Notes under the pieces: generated by a model | What the model saw: only the letters and a program-made list of their open reading frames with translations | The model's database searches: none | Told to the model about the DNA's origin: nothing | Origin: Pedobacter suwonensis | GTDB lineage: Bacteria; Bacteroidota; Bacteroidia; Sphingobacteriales; Sphingobacteriaceae | Length of the DNA: 50,573 nucleotides | Reading direction: 5' to 3' | Assembly: GCF_900111825.1 (NCBI RefSeq) | Contig: NZ_FOJM01000020.1 | Coordinates: 70,930-121,502 of the forward strand | In this document: piece after piece, positions 25,183 through 34,858 of the stretch | Layout of the letters: the number at the start of each line of letters is the position of its first letter | Numbering within the stretch: the stretch's first letter is position 1 | Made by a program: the position numbers and the translations under genes

Positions 25183-26454
25183 TTACTTCTTCCCGATCAC
25201 GACCTCTATAAAATTTTCTGTAGTAAGGTATTTATTAGCCATTACCAACAGCTCTTCAGCAGTGATTGTCTTCACTTTTTCGATGTATCTGGTATAATAA
25301 TCATAATCCAGTCCTGCAAAATAAATATTCTTGAATTTGTCGGCATGTGAAAAAACGTTCTCCAGGCTGCCCAACATCGATCCCAGCATGTAGTTCCGAA
25401 CCAGATCCAATTCTTCTGCTCCAACGGGTTCATTTTTCAATAACTCGATCTCTTTGTAGATTTCTGTTAGTGCGGCTGAACATACATCTGCACCCACTTC
25501 GGTTGCGATAAACAGATAACCTGCCTGCTGTAGGGAAGAAATACCAGAACCGATTCCGTAAGTATAACCTTTATCTTCGCGGATGTTGTTCATTAAACGC
25601 GAACCAAAATACCCGCCTAAAATTGTGTTTAGCACCTGAAGCCCGCAAAAATCCTCATGTTTGCGGTTTATAGCCAACTGGCCTATACGGATAGCTGATT
25701 GTAATGCATCTGGCTTTTCGGTATAAAGCACTTTTTTTTCAGTGGGCGTAAAACTAAAGTTATTTTTTATGGCATCACTTTTTTCCCAATCGCGGCCAAA
25801 AAAATCATTTAAAAGCTTAAATCCCGCATCATCGAACTTACCTGATATCACTATGGTGCAGTTGTTGGGAGCATAAGCAGCTTTAAAATAATCAAGCAGA
25901 TCTTCACGTTGTAAGGCATCGTAATGGGCTGCTTTGATATTGACACCATAAGCGGTATCGCCAAACAAAGCATTGGCAAATTCCTTTCTCGAAAGAATAT
26001 CATTCTTTTTCAGGTTAACCTGTAACTTCTGCTTCTGGTTCTGGATATAAATATCAAGTTCATGCTGTGGAAACTGGCTTTCTGCTAAAACATCTTTCAC
26101 AACCGGTAATACCGAATGCAAATGTTTATTCAACGTGTACAATGTTACCGAAGATTGATCCTGTACATATTCTGTTTGAAAAAATGCACCGTAAAAATCA
26201 ATTTTTTCGGCTATTTCCCTTGCGGATAATTGATTTGTTCCATTGTTGATTAATGCGCTTACCGCAATGGCCTGCAATGGTTTTTCCAGGTTCCAGTTTA
26301 CATTATCAAAAATAAATTCAATCCGTACCAGATCCTGTTCTCCGGAATAAATGGTATAAACGGGTACACCATTATCCAATACCTGTTTTTGCGGATGGAT
26401 AAATTTTATGTTAGACACCTGCTTAAAATCAGGTGCTTGTTGTCTGTTAAGCAT
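25183..26454 (-). CDS. M16-family peptidase, probable non-catalytic partner subunit
   Basis: 423 aa with two M16 half-domains. The zinc motif HxxEH is absent: the matching region reads IAVSALINNGTNQLSAREIAEKID. Instead it keeps the C-terminal R/Y pair (FGSRLMNNIREDKGYTYGIGSG) that completes substrate binding in M16B heterodimers. It overlaps the catalytic gene by 8 nt, so both are made together. No signal peptide is evident. The known pattern of paired bacterial M16B subunits supports the assignment; the peptide substrates are unknown. Confidence 0.92.
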   Translation of the reverse strand: MLNRQQAPDFKQVSNIKFIHPQKQVLDNGVPVYTIYSGEQDLVRIEFIFDNVNWNLEKPLQAIAVSALINNGTNQLSAREIAEKIDFYGAFFQTEYVQDQSSVTLYTLNKHLHSVLPVVKDVLAESQFPQHELDIYIQNQKQKLQVNLKKNDILSRKEFANALFGDTAYGVNIKAAHYDALQREDLLDYFKAAYAPNNCTIVISGKFDDAGFKLLNDFFGRDWEKSDAIKNNFSFTPTEKKVLYTEKPDALQSAIRIGQLAINRKHEDFCGLQVLNTILGGYFGSRLMNNIREDKGYTYGIGSGISSLQQAGYLFIATEVGADVCSAALTEIYKEIELLKNEPVGAEELDLVRNYMLGSMLGSLENVFSHADKFKNIYFAGLDYDYYTRYIEKVKTITAEELLVMANKYLTTENFIEVVIGKK

Positions 26455-27691
26455 TTTCTTCGGTTAAATAATATAAAGTAGATGATGATTTAGGATTAAA
26501 AGTTTCGTCAGATATCCTTTTGATATCTTCTGCGTTTACTTTTAGGAACTCTTCGGTTTCACTGTTCAATATGGCGGCATCGCCCAACAGCTCATAGTAA
26601 GCCAGATTCATTGCTTTATCCAGCAGGTTCATCTCAGAAAAAACAAGTACCGATTCTACCTTATTTTTCACTTTAGTTAACTCCGTTTCTGAAACAAGTT
26701 CAGTTTTTAACTTCTCAAGTTCAGCCCAGATGGCTTTTTCTGCCGCTTCGACTGTTATACCTTTCACCAGTTTACCCTCTATAATGAAAAGTCCCGGATC
26801 CAAACTGCTTGAAATATAAGCATTGATATCACTAAAAAGTTGCTGTTCCTTTAACAGGCTATTGTATAACCGCGAAGACTGGCCACGCGATAAAATATCT
26901 GACAATAAATCAAAAGCGTAATAATCCCCGCTTAATCGTCCGGGCATTTTAAAAGCCATGTAAATCGCATTTAAAGGGACGTTAGCCTTAACTGTTTCTT
27001 TTCTGGCTTCGGTTTGCGGATCTTCCTGAACTAAATTCCGGTTATATTTCTCACCCGCAGGGATCGGTTCGAACCATTTTTCGGCCAGTTTTTTTACATC
27101 GGCTGTTTTCACATTTCCGCCAACAACTAAAATTGCGTTTTGCGGCGTATAATGTTTCTTAAAAAATGATTTTACATCATCCATTGTGGCATTTTCGATG
27201 TGCGAAAGCTCTTTACCTATCGTTGCCCAACGGTAAGCATGCTTCTGATAAGCCAGCGGACGTAATTTTAACCAAACATCGCCATAAGGCTGGTTAAGAT
27301 AACGCTGTTTAAATTCCTCACTTACCACATTTCGCTGGGTATCCAGGCTCTTTTCAGAGAAAGCCAGGCTCAGCATCCGATCGCTTTCTAACCAAAAAGC
27401 AGTTTCGATATTTTCTGCTGGCAAAGTGATGTAATAATTGGTAATATCGTTACTCGTAAAAGCGTTGTTCTCTCCCCCTACCCGTTGTAAAGGTTCGTCA
27501 TAACTGGGAATGTTTATCGATCCACCAAACATGAGGTGCTCGAACAGATGAGCAAAACCCGTTTTTTCGGGGTCCTCATCCCGGGCACCAACATCATATA
27601 AAATATTTAAAACTGCCATTGGCGTTGTTGCATCTTCATGCACCAAAACTTTTAACCCATTGGCCAGTGTAAAACGATTAAAATCTACCAT
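26447..27691 (-). CDS. M16-family zinc peptidase, catalytic subunit
   Basis: 414 aa (start at MVDFNRFTLANG, where the domain begins; the frame is open to 27739). The inverted zinc motif HLFEH is at 48-52 in GFAHLFEHLMFGGS, with further acidic residues in SEEFKQRYLNQPYG supplying the third ligand. The C-terminal half lacks the R/Y pair that its partner carries, so the two subunits are complementary. Likely a cytosolic or periplasmic peptide-degrading heterodimer. Confidence 0.93.
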   Translation of the reverse strand: MVDFNRFTLANGLKVLVHEDATTPMAVLNILYDVGARDEDPEKTGFAHLFEHLMFGGSINIPSYDEPLQRVGGENNAFTSNDITNYYITLPAENIETAFWLESDRMLSLAFSEKSLDTQRNVVSEEFKQRYLNQPYGDVWLKLRPLAYQKHAYRWATIGKELSHIENATMDDVKSFFKKHYTPQNAILVVGGNVKTADVKKLAEKWFEPIPAGEKYNRNLVQEDPQTEARKETVKANVPLNAIYMAFKMPGRLSGDYYAFDLLSDILSRGQSSRLYNSLLKEQQLFSDINAYISSSLDPGLFIIEGKLVKGITVEAAEKAIWAELEKLKTELVSETELTKVKNKVESVLVFSEMNLLDKAMNLAYYELLGDAAILNSETEEFLKVNAEDIKRISDETFNPKSSSTLYYLTEENA

Positions 27692-27849
27692 AGGTGACAA
27701 AGATAATCGAATTGTTGAATTGCTAAATTGTTTAATCAATTAATCTGGCAAACACGACATAATTTTTTTCTTAAAATTCTGCAAACAAATTTGTAATTTT
27801 TTTATTACCTGTAATTATATAATTTTACAAAAATAAAACCAGAAGAAAT

Positions 27850-28479
27850 ATGCTCACCTATGCTATAATCGCGCTCGTTTTAGTGGCAACAAGTCTTTTT
27901 TTACTCAATTTTAGGAGGGAAAGCAATTGGCGCAAAAACAATAATGATACGTTTAGTTTTGTTATCTCACTAATATCCACCTTTACAGGATTGTTTATTG
28001 CCCTGGCGGTTAATACTTTTCTGGATAACATCGACAAAAAAAACAACTTAATTAAATTGTTGAACACCACTAATCTGGCAATAGAAAACTGCCAGATGAA
28101 AACGAAAGGAATGTATTTAAATACTTCCAATGCCGGACTGAATCTAACCGAAACCCTAAAGAAAACGCCTGTTGAACTACCTAAGTTATATCCCCAACTC
28201 GCAACAAATAGTTTGGTTAACGACTACTTTACACCAAATGCTTTTCAAGCTTATATTGTTTGTATCGACAATATGGAAACCTTTGTTAAAAACCTAAGCA
28301 ATACCGAACAGAACAACAATGGAACGAAAATTGAGATTCTTAACCGGTATTTAAAATATTTAGAATTTGCTAAAAGTATTAACAATTTAGAAGTGGAAAG
28401 GCTCGGTGGGAACATTACTGAAGAACAGGAAACCACTTCTTTAAAGAAAATAGTTGACCAATTTACTACGTCGAAATAA
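27850..28479 (+). CDS. Two-helix membrane protein of unknown function
   Basis: 209 aa. Hydrophobic segments at about 2-18 and 36-56 (FSFVISLISTFTGLFIALAV) flank a short basic loop. The remaining 150 residues are polar and probably helical, with Asn/Lys/Thr-rich stretches. This resembles the overall plan of small 'DUF-type' regulators facing one side of the membrane, but I recognise no family. A lipoprotein gene begins 1 nt after its stop, so the two form a unit. Confidence 0.7.
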   Translation: MLTYAIIALVLVATSLFLLNFRRESNWRKNNNDTFSFVISLISTFTGLFIALAVNTFLDNIDKKNNLIKLLNTTNLAIENCQMKTKGMYLNTSNAGLNLTETLKKTPVELPKLYPQLATNSLVNDYFTPNAFQAYIVCIDNMETFVKNLSNTEQNNNGTKIEILNRYLKYLEFAKSINNLEVERLGGNITEEQETTSLKKIVDQFTTSK

Positions 28480-28480
28480 C

Positions 28481-29098
28481 ATGAAAAATATCATTATAAT
28501 CTGTTTGTTAACCTTGGGTTTAGCTGCCTGCAGCACAGCTACAAAAAAGGAAGAAAAAATTGATTTTACTAAATCATATGAAACAGCGGCGCTCGCATTA
28601 ACCGATGCACAATTGAATTATGATGCAGCAGTAGCAAGTAAGGATACCGCAAGAATAGCAGCTGCAAAAATACAGTTGGAAACCGCCAAAACAAATTATT
28701 TAAACAGTAAAACCTATTACACTGCAAATGGGGGCATTGTAAAAGCAGAAGATGATCAATTGCTTGCCAAAGCAAATACTTCTTTGGGTAAACCCGTTAA
28801 TGACACAACCACTGTGGCCACTACGGCCGGAAAGTTTATAGATAGTACCAGGGTAAATGCTGATAAAAAGGTGAAACAGGTAATAGGCGCCATTGCAACT
28901 GGTGAAAGTAAGGTTAAACAAGTTTCAGATGCAGTTGCGGTTGGTCAAACTACAGTTAAAAATAATATTGTAAAAGCTAACGAAGGCTTAAAAAAGGTTA
29001 ATGACAGTACTAAAAAGCGTTTAGAGGAAATAAAAAAACAGGGAAATGATTTGCTAAACCTGTTTAAACGTAAGGCTGATACCACTAAAAATAATTAA
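28481..29098 (+). CDS. Helical lipoprotein of unknown function
   Basis: 205 aa; signal peptide with lipobox LAACS, so lipid-anchored. The mature part is Ala/Lys/Asp/Thr-rich with long predicted helices (ALALTDAQLNYDAAVASKDTARIAAAKIQLETAK) and a C-terminal run of repeated 'KVKQVxxAxAxGxxxVK' units at about 130-175, suggesting a coiled coil. I use the ATG at 28481, directly before the signal peptide; the frame is open to 28454. Could bridge outer membrane and another layer; unproven. Confidence 0.75.
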   Translation: MKNIIIICLLTLGLAACSTATKKEEKIDFTKSYETAALALTDAQLNYDAAVASKDTARIAAAKIQLETAKTNYLNSKTYYTANGGIVKAEDDQLLAKANTSLGKPVNDTTTVATTAGKFIDSTRVNADKKVKQVIGAIATGESKVKQVSDAVAVGQTTVKNNIVKANEGLKKVNDSTKKRLEEIKKQGNDLLNLFKRKADTTKNN

Positions 29099-29149
29099 CA
29101 ATGCACTGTTTTTTTATAAAACTGTGATTATAGTGATGCTTATTTCGAG

Positions 29150-29157
29150 TATTTTTG
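29150..29157 (+). promoter_or_regulatory. -7 element of mqnC
   Basis: TATTTTTG only 4 nt before the mqnC ATG (29162). Transcription should start at or next to the ATG, giving a leaderless or near-leaderless mRNA. Confidence 0.55.
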
Positions 29158-29161
29158 CTTT

Positions 29162-30286
29162 ATGAATACAGCCGATTTACTGCAGCGGGCGCTACATTTT
29201 GATTTTTTAACGCAAGAAGAAGGTGTATACCTATACCACCATGCCGATACTGCATCATTGATGTTTGTAGCTAATGAGCTAAGAAAAATTCAAGTCCCTA
29301 GCGGTAAAGTAACCTGGCAGATCGACCGTAATGTAAATACCACCAATGTTTGTATTGCAAACTGTAAATTTTGCAATTTCTTCCGCAGGCCTGGTCACGA
29401 AGAAAGTTATATTACCGACATTGAGACCTATAAAGTTAAAATTGAAGAAACTTTCCGTTTAGGCGGAGATCAGTTATTATTGCAGGGCGGTCATCACCCT
29501 GATCTGGGCCTGGCTTTTTATGCCGATCTATTCAAAAAGTTAAAGGAGTTATACCCCGATTTAAAACTTCATGCTTTAGGTCCGCCAGAAATTGCCCACG
29601 TAGCCAAGCTGGAAGGCATCACGCATACCGAAGTATTAAAAACACTCAAAGAAGCCGGGATGGATTCACTACCTGGGGCCGGTGCTGAAATTTTAAACGA
29701 TCGGGTAAGACGGTTAATTTCCAAAGGTAAATGCGGCGGGCAAGAATGGCTAGATGTAATGCGTGCCTGTCACCAGTTGGATATCACCACTTCAGCAACC
29801 ATGATGTTCGGCCATGTAGAAACCATCGAAGAGCGTTTCGAACATTTGGTATGGATCCGTCAGGTACAAAGTGAAAAACCAGCCGATGCCAATGGATTTC
29901 TGGCCTTTATTCCATGGCCTTTTCAGGATGACGGCACTTTATTAAAACGACTGCGTGGTATCAGCAATACAGTAACTGCCGATGAATATATCCGGATGAT
30001 TGCCCTGAGCCGCATTATGCTGCCAAATATTAAAAACATCCAGGCCAGTTGGTTAACCGTTGGCAAAACGACTGCCCAATTATGCCTTCATGCAGGAGCA
30101 AATGATTTTGGATCGATCATGATTGAAGAAAACGTAGTATCAGCAGCTGGTGCACCACATCGTTTTACAGCGAATGGTATCCAGCAATCCATTAAGGCTG
30201 CAGGTTTTGAGCCACAATTACGTGGTCAAAAGTATAATTACAGGGATTTGCCAGAGCATTTGGAAGAGCAGGTGATTACCTATTAA
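29162..30286 (+). CDS. mqnC: Cyclic dehypoxanthine futalosine synthase (menaquinone synthesis)
   Basis: Radical-SAM enzyme of the futalosine route to menaquinone, cyclising dehypoxanthine futalosine. 374 aa. The cluster motif CIANCKFC (C64, C68, C71) and RRPGHEESYI are specific to the MqnC/MqnE group. GGDQLLLQGGHHPDLGL and SASWLTVGKT-like regions fit MqnC rather than MqnE. The other mqn genes are not in this window. Respiration then likely uses menaquinone made by this pathway. Confidence 0.93.
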   Translation: MNTADLLQRALHFDFLTQEEGVYLYHHADTASLMFVANELRKIQVPSGKVTWQIDRNVNTTNVCIANCKFCNFFRRPGHEESYITDIETYKVKIEETFRLGGDQLLLQGGHHPDLGLAFYADLFKKLKELYPDLKLHALGPPEIAHVAKLEGITHTEVLKTLKEAGMDSLPGAGAEILNDRVRRLISKGKCGGQEWLDVMRACHQLDITTSATMMFGHVETIEERFEHLVWIRQVQSEKPADANGFLAFIPWPFQDDGTLLKRLRGISNTVTADEYIRMIALSRIMLPNIKNIQASWLTVGKTTAQLCLHAGANDFGSIMIEENVVSAAGAPHRFTANGIQQSIKAAGFEPQLRGQKYNYRDLPEHLEEQVITY

Positions 30287-30459
30287 AAAAGTGTAAGCGG
30301 TAAGATGGGGATGAATAATGGAGGAGCAGTGCTAATTTTCAATAATCAATAGTGACAAGAGGTCTGATAAATTGCCAGTTCATAATTCGGTAGAAATACA
30401 AGATGGGCCCCGCTTTATCCATTTTAAAATCTCACAATCCTAAAAATCTAAACAACAAA

Positions 30460-30487
30460 GGGAAGTAAAACCAAAGTTCTACCTCCC
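30460..30487 (-). terminator. Terminator of the metalloprotease gene
   Basis: Stem GGGAGGTA/TACTTCCC on the minus strand with one G-U pair, then TTTGTTG. It shares the tail TACCTCCCCTACCTTAA with the terminator at 32288. Confidence 0.75.
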
Positions 30488-30506
30488 CTACCTTAACTGC
30501 ATTGCT

Positions 30507-32144
30507 TTATAGAGATAAATTTCTATAGATAGCCCCATTCTTTTTTGCTACCCATGGATGACCTATTCCGTCCACACCAACCTTATAACCTCTATAGCCC
30601 ATATCATAAAAATCATATCCAGTCCAGCGAAATAGTTGGTAGTTTCCATCTGCATCTGCTGCACCACCAAGTAAAAATATATTATCAACATTATTTAAAT
30701 GTCCAATTGCCAATTCTTTGAAAACGATATTTTGTGAAGGTGTATCAAAATAGGTATTGCCATTCCTACGAATTTTAAAATTTCCAGTATTATCAATAAT
30801 AGCCATATTATAGTCTTTGCCCATACCAAATTTAACTGCTCCAATAAAAGTCTCATCAATCCAATTTGTACCGTTCCATCTCTTTATTAGGTTACCACCA
30901 GATGTAGCAGGCGTGGTACTTAAGATAAAAACTCCAGCATTACTTTGCGCAATTTCCAAAGCGTTCCCAGGTAATTGTACAGGAGTACTTCCATTAGTAT
31001 AACCTCTAAAAATTTCATGATCAGCATTGATATAAAAAAGACCATCAGTTGAGTTAGCAATTTTTGTCCCAAAATAATTATAAGAGGTTGAAGTATTATA
31101 GTAAGAGTTGTACCAAACTAAATAACCATTTAGGCCTTCACCAAATGAAACAAAGTAAAAAATACTTTCAGATCCGCCTGCAGAAAATGATTCGGCACTT
31201 ACGCTAGACATAACTTCCCAAGTTCCAACTGACTTAGGATACATTGTCCTAAGAGCAATTAGGTCATTATTTGTAAAGCCTTCAAAAGAATTTAAAGATA
31301 AGCTGCCGTTCATATAAGATGATGCATCAAAGGCTGCGGTGCCTGCGATTTGTATTTCATCCGAATCAGTACCATCTGTATGAGCTATTCCTATAGTATG
31401 AGCCAATTCATGAGTAATTGCCACAACTTTTTGAGCAAGCGGCAAACTACCGTGATTATTATAAATCCTGATCTGCGGACCAGGCACAACTACAAAATTC
31501 CCTGGAGGCATAAATGCATAACGTGGGATTTGAGCATCAGCAACTACGGATGAATTCGGATTAGTTGTACCTGTTTCACTAATCGTGATATTTTGACCTT
31601 CTGTTACAACTTTTATTTGTATTTTGCTAATAGTGGTTAAACTGTTAATGTTAAAGTTGCGTACAGCCTCCTGAGCAGCATTAATCCATTCTGGTGATGT
31701 CGCATTAATTTTTACCTTTAAATTAGTTATAAATTGATTATCGACAATCCATGGATTTTGATTCTGAATGTCTATGTATTGACGTTGTTGAATTAAATCT
31801 GGTCTACCCAACATCTTTCTGGATGAAAATAATTCTGCTAAAGTTAAATGGTTTTGATTTAAGGCTTTTTTTCCTGATTCAATTTCCAAGGCAAGTTTCA
31901 CATCTGCTTTATAAATAAATACATCGTTTTGTATAACAAATGATGTATCTGAAAATGTAATGTCTGATTCTTTAACACCTCTCGTTGCACTTAGAAAACG
32001 AACAAGATATTGTAAACTGTCTGGAACATTTGATTTCTTATCAATTCTGTTTTCGGTAGCACTTTCTATATTATTTTGTTTTTTACAGGAGAACGTCAGC
32101 GCAAACACGATAATGGATAACGTTAATAAGATTTTATTTTTCAT
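30507..32144 (-). CDS. Exported HExxHxxGxxH metalloprotease (M57-like), lipoprotein
   Basis: 545 aa with a signal peptide and lipobox TFSC (C20). The zinc signature HELAHTIGIAH is at 245-255, with H245, H249 and H255 as ligands and E246 catalytic, as in M57/M10-type metzincins. The C-terminal 200 residues contain repeated short beta segments with Trp/Asn/Gly that look like a beta-propeller. Likely a surface or periplasmic protease of peptide or protein substrates. It is a single transcript upstream of the ferritin-like genes on the same strand, with its own terminator. Confidence 0.85.
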   Translation of the reverse strand: MKNKILLTLSIIVFALTFSCKKQNNIESATENRIDKKSNVPDSLQYLVRFLSATRGVKESDITFSDTSFVIQNDVFIYKADVKLALEIESGKKALNQNHLTLAELFSSRKMLGRPDLIQQRQYIDIQNQNPWIVDNQFITNLKVKINATSPEWINAAQEAVRNFNINSLTTISKIQIKVVTEGQNITISETGTTNPNSSVVADAQIPRYAFMPPGNFVVVPGPQIRIYNNHGSLPLAQKVVAITHELAHTIGIAHTDGTDSDEIQIAGTAAFDASSYMNGSLSLNSFEGFTNNDLIALRTMYPKSVGTWEVMSSVSAESFSAGGSESIFYFVSFGEGLNGYLVWYNSYYNTSTSYNYFGTKIANSTDGLFYINADHEIFRGYTNGSTPVQLPGNALEIAQSNAGVFILSTTPATSGGNLIKRWNGTNWIDETFIGAVKFGMGKDYNMAIIDNTGNFKIRRNGNTYFDTPSQNIVFKELAIGHLNNVDNIFLLGGAADADGNYQLFRWTGYDFYDMGYRGYKVGVDGIGHPWVAKKNGAIYRNLSL

Positions 32145-32287
32145 GATATTGAATTGAATGATTCATTTCAGTAAAATAACAACAATAGTCACAAACACGG
32201 AAAGAAATACATATAAAAAATACAACTAAAAGTTTTAAATAATACAATTAAATAAAAACTAAAAATACTTTTTTAATCAATAAAAAA

Positions 32288-32313
32288 GGGAAGCAGCCTA
32301 AACGCTACCTCCC
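32288..32313 (-). terminator. Terminator of the ferritin-like pair
   Basis: Stem GGGAGGTAGC/GCTGCTTCCC (minus strand, two G-U pairs) followed by six T. Shares a long identical right arm with the terminator at 30460. Confidence 0.85.
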
Positions 32314-32356
32314 CTACCTTAAACGAAACATTACCTAATTAATAATGTCAATATTT

Positions 32357-33202
32357 TTAAGCTAATTTTTTACCAGTCTTAATAAATTGGTTTGCAATTG
32401 TTTTAACAGCCGCGCCGGTTAAAAATTCGTCAAAACTTTCAGCTGCCTGAGTTTGCGAAGCGCCACCCAATCCATTAATCTCAACACCAGCTTGTACAGT
32501 ATTTTGCTCCCCTGCATAAACGGCATCAACTGCTGAAATTCCTGTATCGTTACCATTAGCTGCATAACTTATCCAGGGTTTTAAAGCAACACCCAAAGAA
32601 GCAGCAACCATTTGACGGATATGTGATGCATGACGGGCTTCTACTGAATGTATCTGTAAAGCAGTGGTTAAAACTGCATTTCCTTTTAAAATCGGCGCTT
32701 GTCCTTTATAGGCACGTACACCAGTATCTTCAAAAGCTAAAGCAACTTTTAAGAAAGTTTGATAGTTGCTAAAAACATCGCCAAATGCTCCTCCAGCTGT
32801 AAAATCAAAATCAGCATCCACGTAACCATCAGCACCACTAATCTGTAAAGCACTTTTTAATAAATCAACGTGAGCTCTTTCATGTGCTCTAATCGTAGTG
32901 ATCGCTGCATTTGAAGCCGTAGTAGGGAAAGTGATGGTTGAATTTGTTAAAGCGTGATTGTAATAATTATATTCCAGATACTCTAACGCCAATGCAAAGT
33001 TTAATACGTCATTAACTGTACTTGGGTTAGTTTGTCCATAAGCTTTTTGGAACATTGAACCCAAAGCAAGCGGCAATGCTGCCATCGATATTTTTTTACC
33101 AACATTGAAAAAATCTTTCATTGCTGATCTACGCGGACTTAATCTTTCATAGATCTCACCGTCCACTTTTTCTATTTCGTCTAATATATTTAAGATATTC
33201 AT
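32357..33202 (-). CDS. Exported ferritin-like protein (Rds1/PF13668 type)
   Basis: 281 aa. A basic N-terminus with PRRSAM and a hydrophobic stretch (about 38-55) looks like a twin-arginine-type signal, though the motif is imperfect. The ferritin-like four-helix bundle carries the metal-binding pattern E ... ExxH ... E ... ExxH: LALEYLEYNYY, AHERAHVDLL, FEDTGVRAYKG and VEARHASHIRQM. It is the second gene of a pair (19-nt gap) with the next protein. Function of this family (desiccation or oxidative stress, metal binding) is not settled. Confidence 0.88.
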   Translation of the reverse strand: MNILNILDEIEKVDGEIYERLSPRRSAMKDFFNVGKKISMAALPLALGSMFQKAYGQTNPSTVNDVLNFALALEYLEYNYYNHALTNSTITFPTTASNAAITTIRAHERAHVDLLKSALQISGADGYVDADFDFTAGGAFGDVFSNYQTFLKVALAFEDTGVRAYKGQAPILKGNAVLTTALQIHSVEARHASHIRQMVAASLGVALKPWISYAANGNDTGISAVDAVYAGEQNTVQAGVEINGLGGASQTQAAESFDEFLTGAAVKTIANQFIKTGKKLA

Positions 33203-33221
33203 GATTGTCGAGTTTTAAAGA

Positions 33222-33953
33222 TTAAAGGTTGATTACATTAATTTTGGTTTTCACATATTTTCCGGCAATTGCCAAAACTTTATCTGGTGTTAAGGCTCCA
33301 TCCAAACCAGCTGAGTTGTTCGCACCTAATGCTGTTAAACTGTTTAAATCAGCAAAACTTCCATTAGAAATCTGATCTCTAACCCATGCCGCATGGCGCG
33401 CTTCTACTGAGACGATTTTACCTGCTAAAACAAGATAATCAGTAGTAGTAATACGTACACCAGCACCATTATAAGCGGACACGCCTAAATCTTCAAATGA
33501 TTGAGCAGCAGCTAAAACACCTGAAGCACTTGTAAAATCAATACTTGAAAAATCTACCTCCAAACTGCCGATTGCTGCAGTACTTAATGCTTTTTTAAAG
33601 AATTCTCTGTGGGCAATTTCATGAAACTGAACATCTTGAAAATATGCCTTCTGCGCAGCTGTAAATGCCGCAGGTGGTGCAGAAGCAACTTTAATGTAAA
33701 ACGCAGCTTCTAATTGTTCCAAAGCATAAGCATAGTTTAATACACCTATATCAGTTTTAAAATCCAGTGTTGCACCATTCATCGTTGGGTTATCATAACC
33801 GCGATCTTTACTACAGCCAGCAGCTACTAAAGCAATACCGGCAGCACCTGCACCTGCATACTGCAGAAAAGATCTTCTGCCCACAGCTTTGTCAAACAAA
33901 CTTTTCTCCTGAAGCTCGCTTTTTGTTTCTAGTTCATTGTTTTTCATAGTCAT
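33222..33953 (-). CDS. Tat-exported ferritin-like lipoprotein
   Basis: 243 aa. A clear twin-arginine signal (GRRSFLQYAGAGAAG at about 25-39) is followed by a lipobox (VAAGC). Tat export fits a protein folded with metal in the cytoplasm. The ferritin-like core repeats the ligand set: YALEQLEAAFY, FHEIAHREFF, FEDLGVSAYNG and VEARHAAWVRDQ. Two start codons (33953 and 33947) are equally possible. It is the first gene of the pair, divergent from the LytTR regulator 119 bp away. Confidence 0.9.
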   Translation of the reverse strand: MTMKNNELETKSELQEKSLFDKAVGRRSFLQYAGAGAAGIALVAAGCSKDRGYDNPTMNGATLDFKTDIGVLNYAYALEQLEAAFYIKVASAPPAAFTAAQKAYFQDVQFHEIAHREFFKKALSTAAIGSLEVDFSSIDFTSASGVLAAAQSFEDLGVSAYNGAGVRITTTDYLVLAGKIVSVEARHAAWVRDQISNGSFADLNSLTALGANNSAGLDGALTPDKVLAIAGKYVKTKINVINL

Positions 33954-34072
33954 CTATGTTTTAGTGGTTTTGAATACGTTTGATGATACATACGTGACAA
34001 TTTGGATACTGGTTTTTTCGATTTGCATTTTTTTTTATAAGACCATTTTAATACATTCACCAACCTATAGCT

Positions 34073-34858
34073 ATGACTACACTAAAGGCCATTATTGTTG
34101 ATGATGAGGAGTTTGCACGATCGTCATTATTTTTTTTACTGCAACAGAATTGTCAGCAGGTAGAAATTACCGGTATAGCAAGATCTGTAAACGAGGCAAA
34201 AGACATTTTGGACCATCACCCTATTGACCTGATCTTTTTGGATATTGCCATGCCTGGCGGAAATGGTTTTGAATTGGTGGCCGATGCACAAAAACACAAT
34301 GCTGCCATAATATTTACTACCGCCTACGATCAATATGCATTAAAAGCAATAAAGGCAAATGCGCTCGATTACCTGTTAAAACCAATTGATATTGATGAAC
34401 TTAAAACAGCGGTAGACAAAGTTTCACAACACATCAAATTATTTAAAAGCCAGAACGAGAATGATGAACGAATAAACAATCTGGCTTCCAGTTTAAGTTC
34501 GAGATCAGAGATCAGGAAACTTACCCTTCCTTACGGACAGGGTTTTAAGATGATTGATATTGATGATATCATTTATATTGAAGCCGACAGTAACTATTCT
34601 ATTGTACACCTAAACAACCACGAAAAAATCACTGTTTCTAAGGTTTTAAGGGAGTTCGAAGAATTATTGCCAACTGATCAGTTTGTCAGGATACACAAAT
34701 CAAGCATTATCAACCTTAATCACTTAAAGGAATATAATTCTAAAAACGGACTGCAGGTTTTCCTAAAAAACGGTGAAAGCATTAACATTTCGAGGAGAAG
34801 AGCGAGCGATTTTTTTGAAAAAATAAAGTTATTTACCAAAGCAAATAGTGATCATTAG
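34073..34858 (+). CDS. LytTR-family response regulator
   Basis: 261 aa. Receiver domain with D10-D11 near the start and phosphoacceptor D57 in LIFLDIAMPGG, T83 and K103 in LLKPID. A LytTR DNA-binding domain follows at about 150-255 (DIDDIIYIEADSNYSIVHL ... VRIHKSSIINLNHL). Such regulators bind direct repeats near promoters. Its gene overlaps the kinase gene by 11 nt, and the divergent ferritin-like pair is the nearest target candidate. Confidence 0.95.
   Translation: MTTLKAIIVDDEEFARSSLFFLLQQNCQQVEITGIARSVNEAKDILDHHPIDLIFLDIAMPGGNGFELVADAQKHNAAIIFTTAYDQYALKAIKANALDYLLKPIDIDELKTAVDKVSQHIKLFKSQNENDERINNLASSLSSRSEIRKLTLPYGQGFKMIDIDDIIYIEADSNYSIVHLNNHEKITVSKVLREFEELLPTDQFVRIHKSSIINLNHLKEYNSKNGLQVFLKNGESINISRRRASDFFEKIKLFTKANSDH

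Noticed and set aside
27066..27084. tRNA-like T-loop word GGTTCGAACC
   Set aside because: Lies inside the M16 gene with no acceptor stem or anticodon arm around it.
30287..30330. Heptad repeat after mqnC (GTAAGCG, GTAAGAT)
   Set aside because: Only two convincing units before the pattern fades.
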